In this document: positions 62,488 to 64,000 of the stretch, piece by piece | Position numbering within the stretch: the first letter of the stretch is position 1 | Layout of the letters: every line of letters begins with the position of its first letter | Assembly: GCF_014650715.1 (NCBI RefSeq) | Contig: NZ_BMVM01000005.1 | Coordinates: 248,001 to 312,000 of the forward strand | Direction of reading: 5' to 3' | Length of the DNA: 64,000 nucleotides | From: Streptomyces bluensis | GTDB lineage: Bacteria; Actinomycetota; Actinomycetes; Streptomycetales; Streptomycetaceae | Position numbers and translations under genes: made by a program | Notes under the pieces: generated by a model | What the model saw: the letters and a program-made list of their open reading frames with translations, nothing else | The model's database searches: none | Told to the model about the DNA's origin: nothing

Positions 62488-63204
62488 GTGACCCGTGACG
62501 GCGGGCCCGGCGCCACGGGCGTCGACCCTCAACAGCTCTGGCTCGGCCCGGCCCAGCCGCGCAGGGGCCGCAGGCCCGCCTTCAGCCGTGAGGCGATCAC
62601 GTCGGCCGCCGTCGCCCTGGCGGACGCGGAGGGGCTCGAAGCGGTCACCATGCGACGCGTCGCCGAACGGGTCGGAGCCGGAGTCATGTCGCTCTACAGC
62701 TACGCCCCCGACAAGGAGACGCTGCTGGAGCTGATGGTCGACCATGTCAGCGGCGAACTGCCGACGACGCCCGCCCCCACCGGCGACTGGCGCGCCGACC
62801 TGCGGGCCATCGCCCAGATCCAGCGTGACCTCATGCTGCGACACCCGTGGCTGCCCGCCGCCCTGTCCACCCGCCGCGTCCCCGGCCCCAACACCCTTGC
62901 CTTCCTGGAGCGCGCACTGGCCGCGCTGCGCCCCACCGGCCTCGACGGCACAGCGAGACTGGAGGCGTTCGCCCAGCTCACCGCGTTCGTGGCCGGACAC
63001 GTCGCCCACGAGATCGCGCAGTCCTCTGCCGCACGCTCACCCGACCGCTCGGCGGCCGAAGCCCGCTACCTGGCCGCTGTCGCCGCGGACGGCCACCACC
63101 CGGAACTCGCCGAGGCGCTCTCCGCACCCGGCCGCCCCCTCACCCCGGAAGCCACCTTCAGCCGTTTCCTCAACCGCCTGATCGACGGCCTCGGCACGGA
63201 CTGA
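62488..63204 (+). CDS. TetR-family regulator
   Basis: A 238-residue TetR protein. The HTH is FSREAITSAAVALADAEGLEAVTMRRVAERVGAGVMSLYSYAPDKETL, and the long C-terminal domain matches the TetR_C type with a conserved RHPWL segment (LMLRHPWLPAALSTR) found in actinomycete drug-responsive members. The start GTG 62488 is preceded by GAGGA. The operator-like palindrome upstream and the divergent hydrolase define an autoregulated pair that may sense an ester drug or xenobiotic (inference). Confidence 0.93.
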   Translation: MTRDGGPGATGVDPQQLWLGPAQPRRGRRPAFSREAITSAAVALADAEGLEAVTMRRVAERVGAGVMSLYSYAPDKETLLELMVDHVSGELPTTPAPTGDWRADLRAIAQIQRDLMLRHPWLPAALSTRRVPGPNTLAFLERALAALRPTGLDGTARLEAFAQLTAFVAGHVAHEIAQSSAARSPDRSAAEARYLAAVAADGHHPELAEALSAPGRPLTPEATFSRFLNRLIDGLGTD

Positions 63205-63226
63205 TTCCGCTCGAAGCGGAGGTGGG

Positions 63227-64000
63227 TCAGCCCTCGGTGAGGCCGTCCCGGGGGAGCCCGTAGACGCGGCATGCGTTGCCGCGGCCCGTCCATGTGGCGA
63301 TCCGGAGCGCATCGGACAGGCCCAGTTCGTCGGCGTCCACGCGGGACTGGAGCAGGTCGGCCAGCCCTCGCCGGAAGGCCAGGGCGCCGAGGTGGAAGAA
63401 CTCCGCGACGCCGTAGGCGTCCGAGCTGTGCAGCAGCTTGCGGAACGGGGCGATCTCCAGTGCCTCCTCCAGCACCGCCCGCCCGCGGGCCGGGCCGACG
63501 TGGTGCAGGGTGAGCCCGACATCGAGGTACACCTGCTCGAAGACCGCCGCCAGGTACGCGGCCTGCCGCTGGTAGGGCCAGCAGTGCAGCAGCAGCACCG
63601 GGACGGTGCCGGAGGTCAGGTGCAGCCAGTCGGTCAGGTGGGTGGGGTCCACGCGGTGCATCCGGATGTCGCTGTCCCCGAAGCCGACGTGGAGTTGGAG
63701 GGGCAGCCCCAGGTCGACGGCGGTCCACAGCAGGTGGCGCACGAGCACCGGGTCGTCCAGCCGGGGCCGCGGCTCGGGTGCCCTGCCGCCCGTTTCCCCG
63801 CCGTCTCTTCCCACGGCGCCCAGCCACCGCGCGGCCGCCGCCGTGACGTCCGCGTCCGACGGGCGGCTCGGGTCCAGGTCGAACCCCGTGCGGTAGGCGG
63901 CCACCGACTTCACCGCCACCGCGCCCCGCCGCCGGACGGCGTCCCGAACGGCCGCGGGGAACGCGGTGGCGTACTCGCCCGGCTCCACACCCTGAGCCGC
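63227..64000 (-). CDS. amidohydrolase-family protein, N-terminus outside window
   Basis: The frame is open from the right edge to a stop at 63227, giving about 257 residues of the C-terminal part. It has LQLHVGFGDSD (metal His), LLLHCWPYQRQAAYLAAVF, a LDVGLTLHHVG strand, and LLHSSDAYGVAEFFHLGALAF with catalytic Asp. These match the amidohydrolase-2 (PF04909) barrel, in which GxHCwP and SSDa are conserved. A GTG at 63988 could be a start, but the fold needs an N-terminal HxH strand that must lie further out. It converges with the TetR gene at 62488. Confidence 0.8.
   Translation of the reverse strand, partial: AAQGVEPGEYATAFPAAVRDAVRRRGAVAVKSVAAYRTGFDLDPSRPSDADVTAAAARWLGAVGRDGGETGGRAPEPRPRLDDPVLVRHLLWTAVDLGLPLQLHVGFGDSDIRMHRVDPTHLTDWLHLTSGTVPVLLLHCWPYQRQAAYLAAVFEQVYLDVGLTLHHVGPARGRAVLEEALEIAPFRKLLHSSDAYGVAEFFHLGALAFRRGLADLLQSRVDADELGLSDALRIATWTGRGNACRVYGLPRDGLTEG

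Overview
The window is high-GC actinomycete DNA, almost certainly Streptomyces. Support for this comes from the strong third-position G/C bias, a WhiB-like protein, a SARP regulator with an NB-ARC domain, a two-domain Lrp regulator, a Dps protein, Tat-exported glycoside hydrolases, and rare TTA (bldA-type) codons concentrated in one gene cluster.

Layout. 1-8.6 kb: the tail of an alpha/beta hydrolase, an amidohydrolase/AbgT-transporter pair facing an Lrp regulator, an SDR, a NUDIX-like protein, a DUF6223 membrane protein and a NarL-type two-component system. 8.7-15.8 kb: a tightly coupled catabolic operon (XRE-cupin regulator, M24-fold enzyme with an altered metal site, lone E1 alpha/beta dehydrogenase, amidohydrolase, bicupin, SDR). 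15.8-23.9 kb: general genes (HhH-GPD protein, DUF3140, WhiB-like/Dps coupled pair, FAD oxidoreductase, DUF2071, lipase, TauE/SafE permease, cobK, cobF, DUF309), then tRNA-Pro(GGG).

24.1-30.2 kb: an amine/guanidine catabolism block read leftward. It has two tandem ureohydrolase-fold proteins (one has lost three of six metal ligands), a decayed solute-binding lipoprotein, a copper amine oxidase and an MFS carrier. 30.8-46.7 kb: an unusual biosynthetic cluster, preceded by two near-identical 22-bp direct repeats. Its genes are an acyl-AMP ligase/aldehyde-dehydrogenase fusion, a ThDP enzyme (apparent CTG start), a ketosynthase, an ACP, a frameshifted gene, an alpha-oxoamine synthase, a 48-residue ORF, a MaoC hydratase, an SDR, a low-GC GNAT, and a FabG-FabI pair whose FabI looks InhA-like. 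An ECF sigma factor, an IS256-type transposase remnant and a SARP/NB-ARC regulator follow. TTA codons occur in the first structural gene, the GNAT, the sigma factor and the SARP gene.

46.9-53.4 kb: a TetR regulator and convergent Tat-exported GH78 alpha-L-rhamnosidase and GH95 alpha-L-fucosidase genes, each with its own palindrome and sharing a terminator hairpin. 53.7-59.6 kb: a hydroxyquinol (resorcinol-type) pathway (flavin monooxygenase, intradiol dioxygenase, maleylacetate reductase) divergent from an AcoR-like regulator. 59.7-64 kb: a YceI protein, a CocE/NonD hydrolase divergent from a TetR gene with a 27-bp palindrome between them, and a truncated amidohydrolase.

How the cluster may work (inference): the KS, ACP, MaoC, FabG, FabI and SDR would build an acyl-ACP. 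The alpha-oxoamine synthase would condense an acyl thioester with an amino acid. The ligase/ALDH fusion and ThDP enzyme would supply or extend an aldehyde or acyl unit. No known product was recognised.
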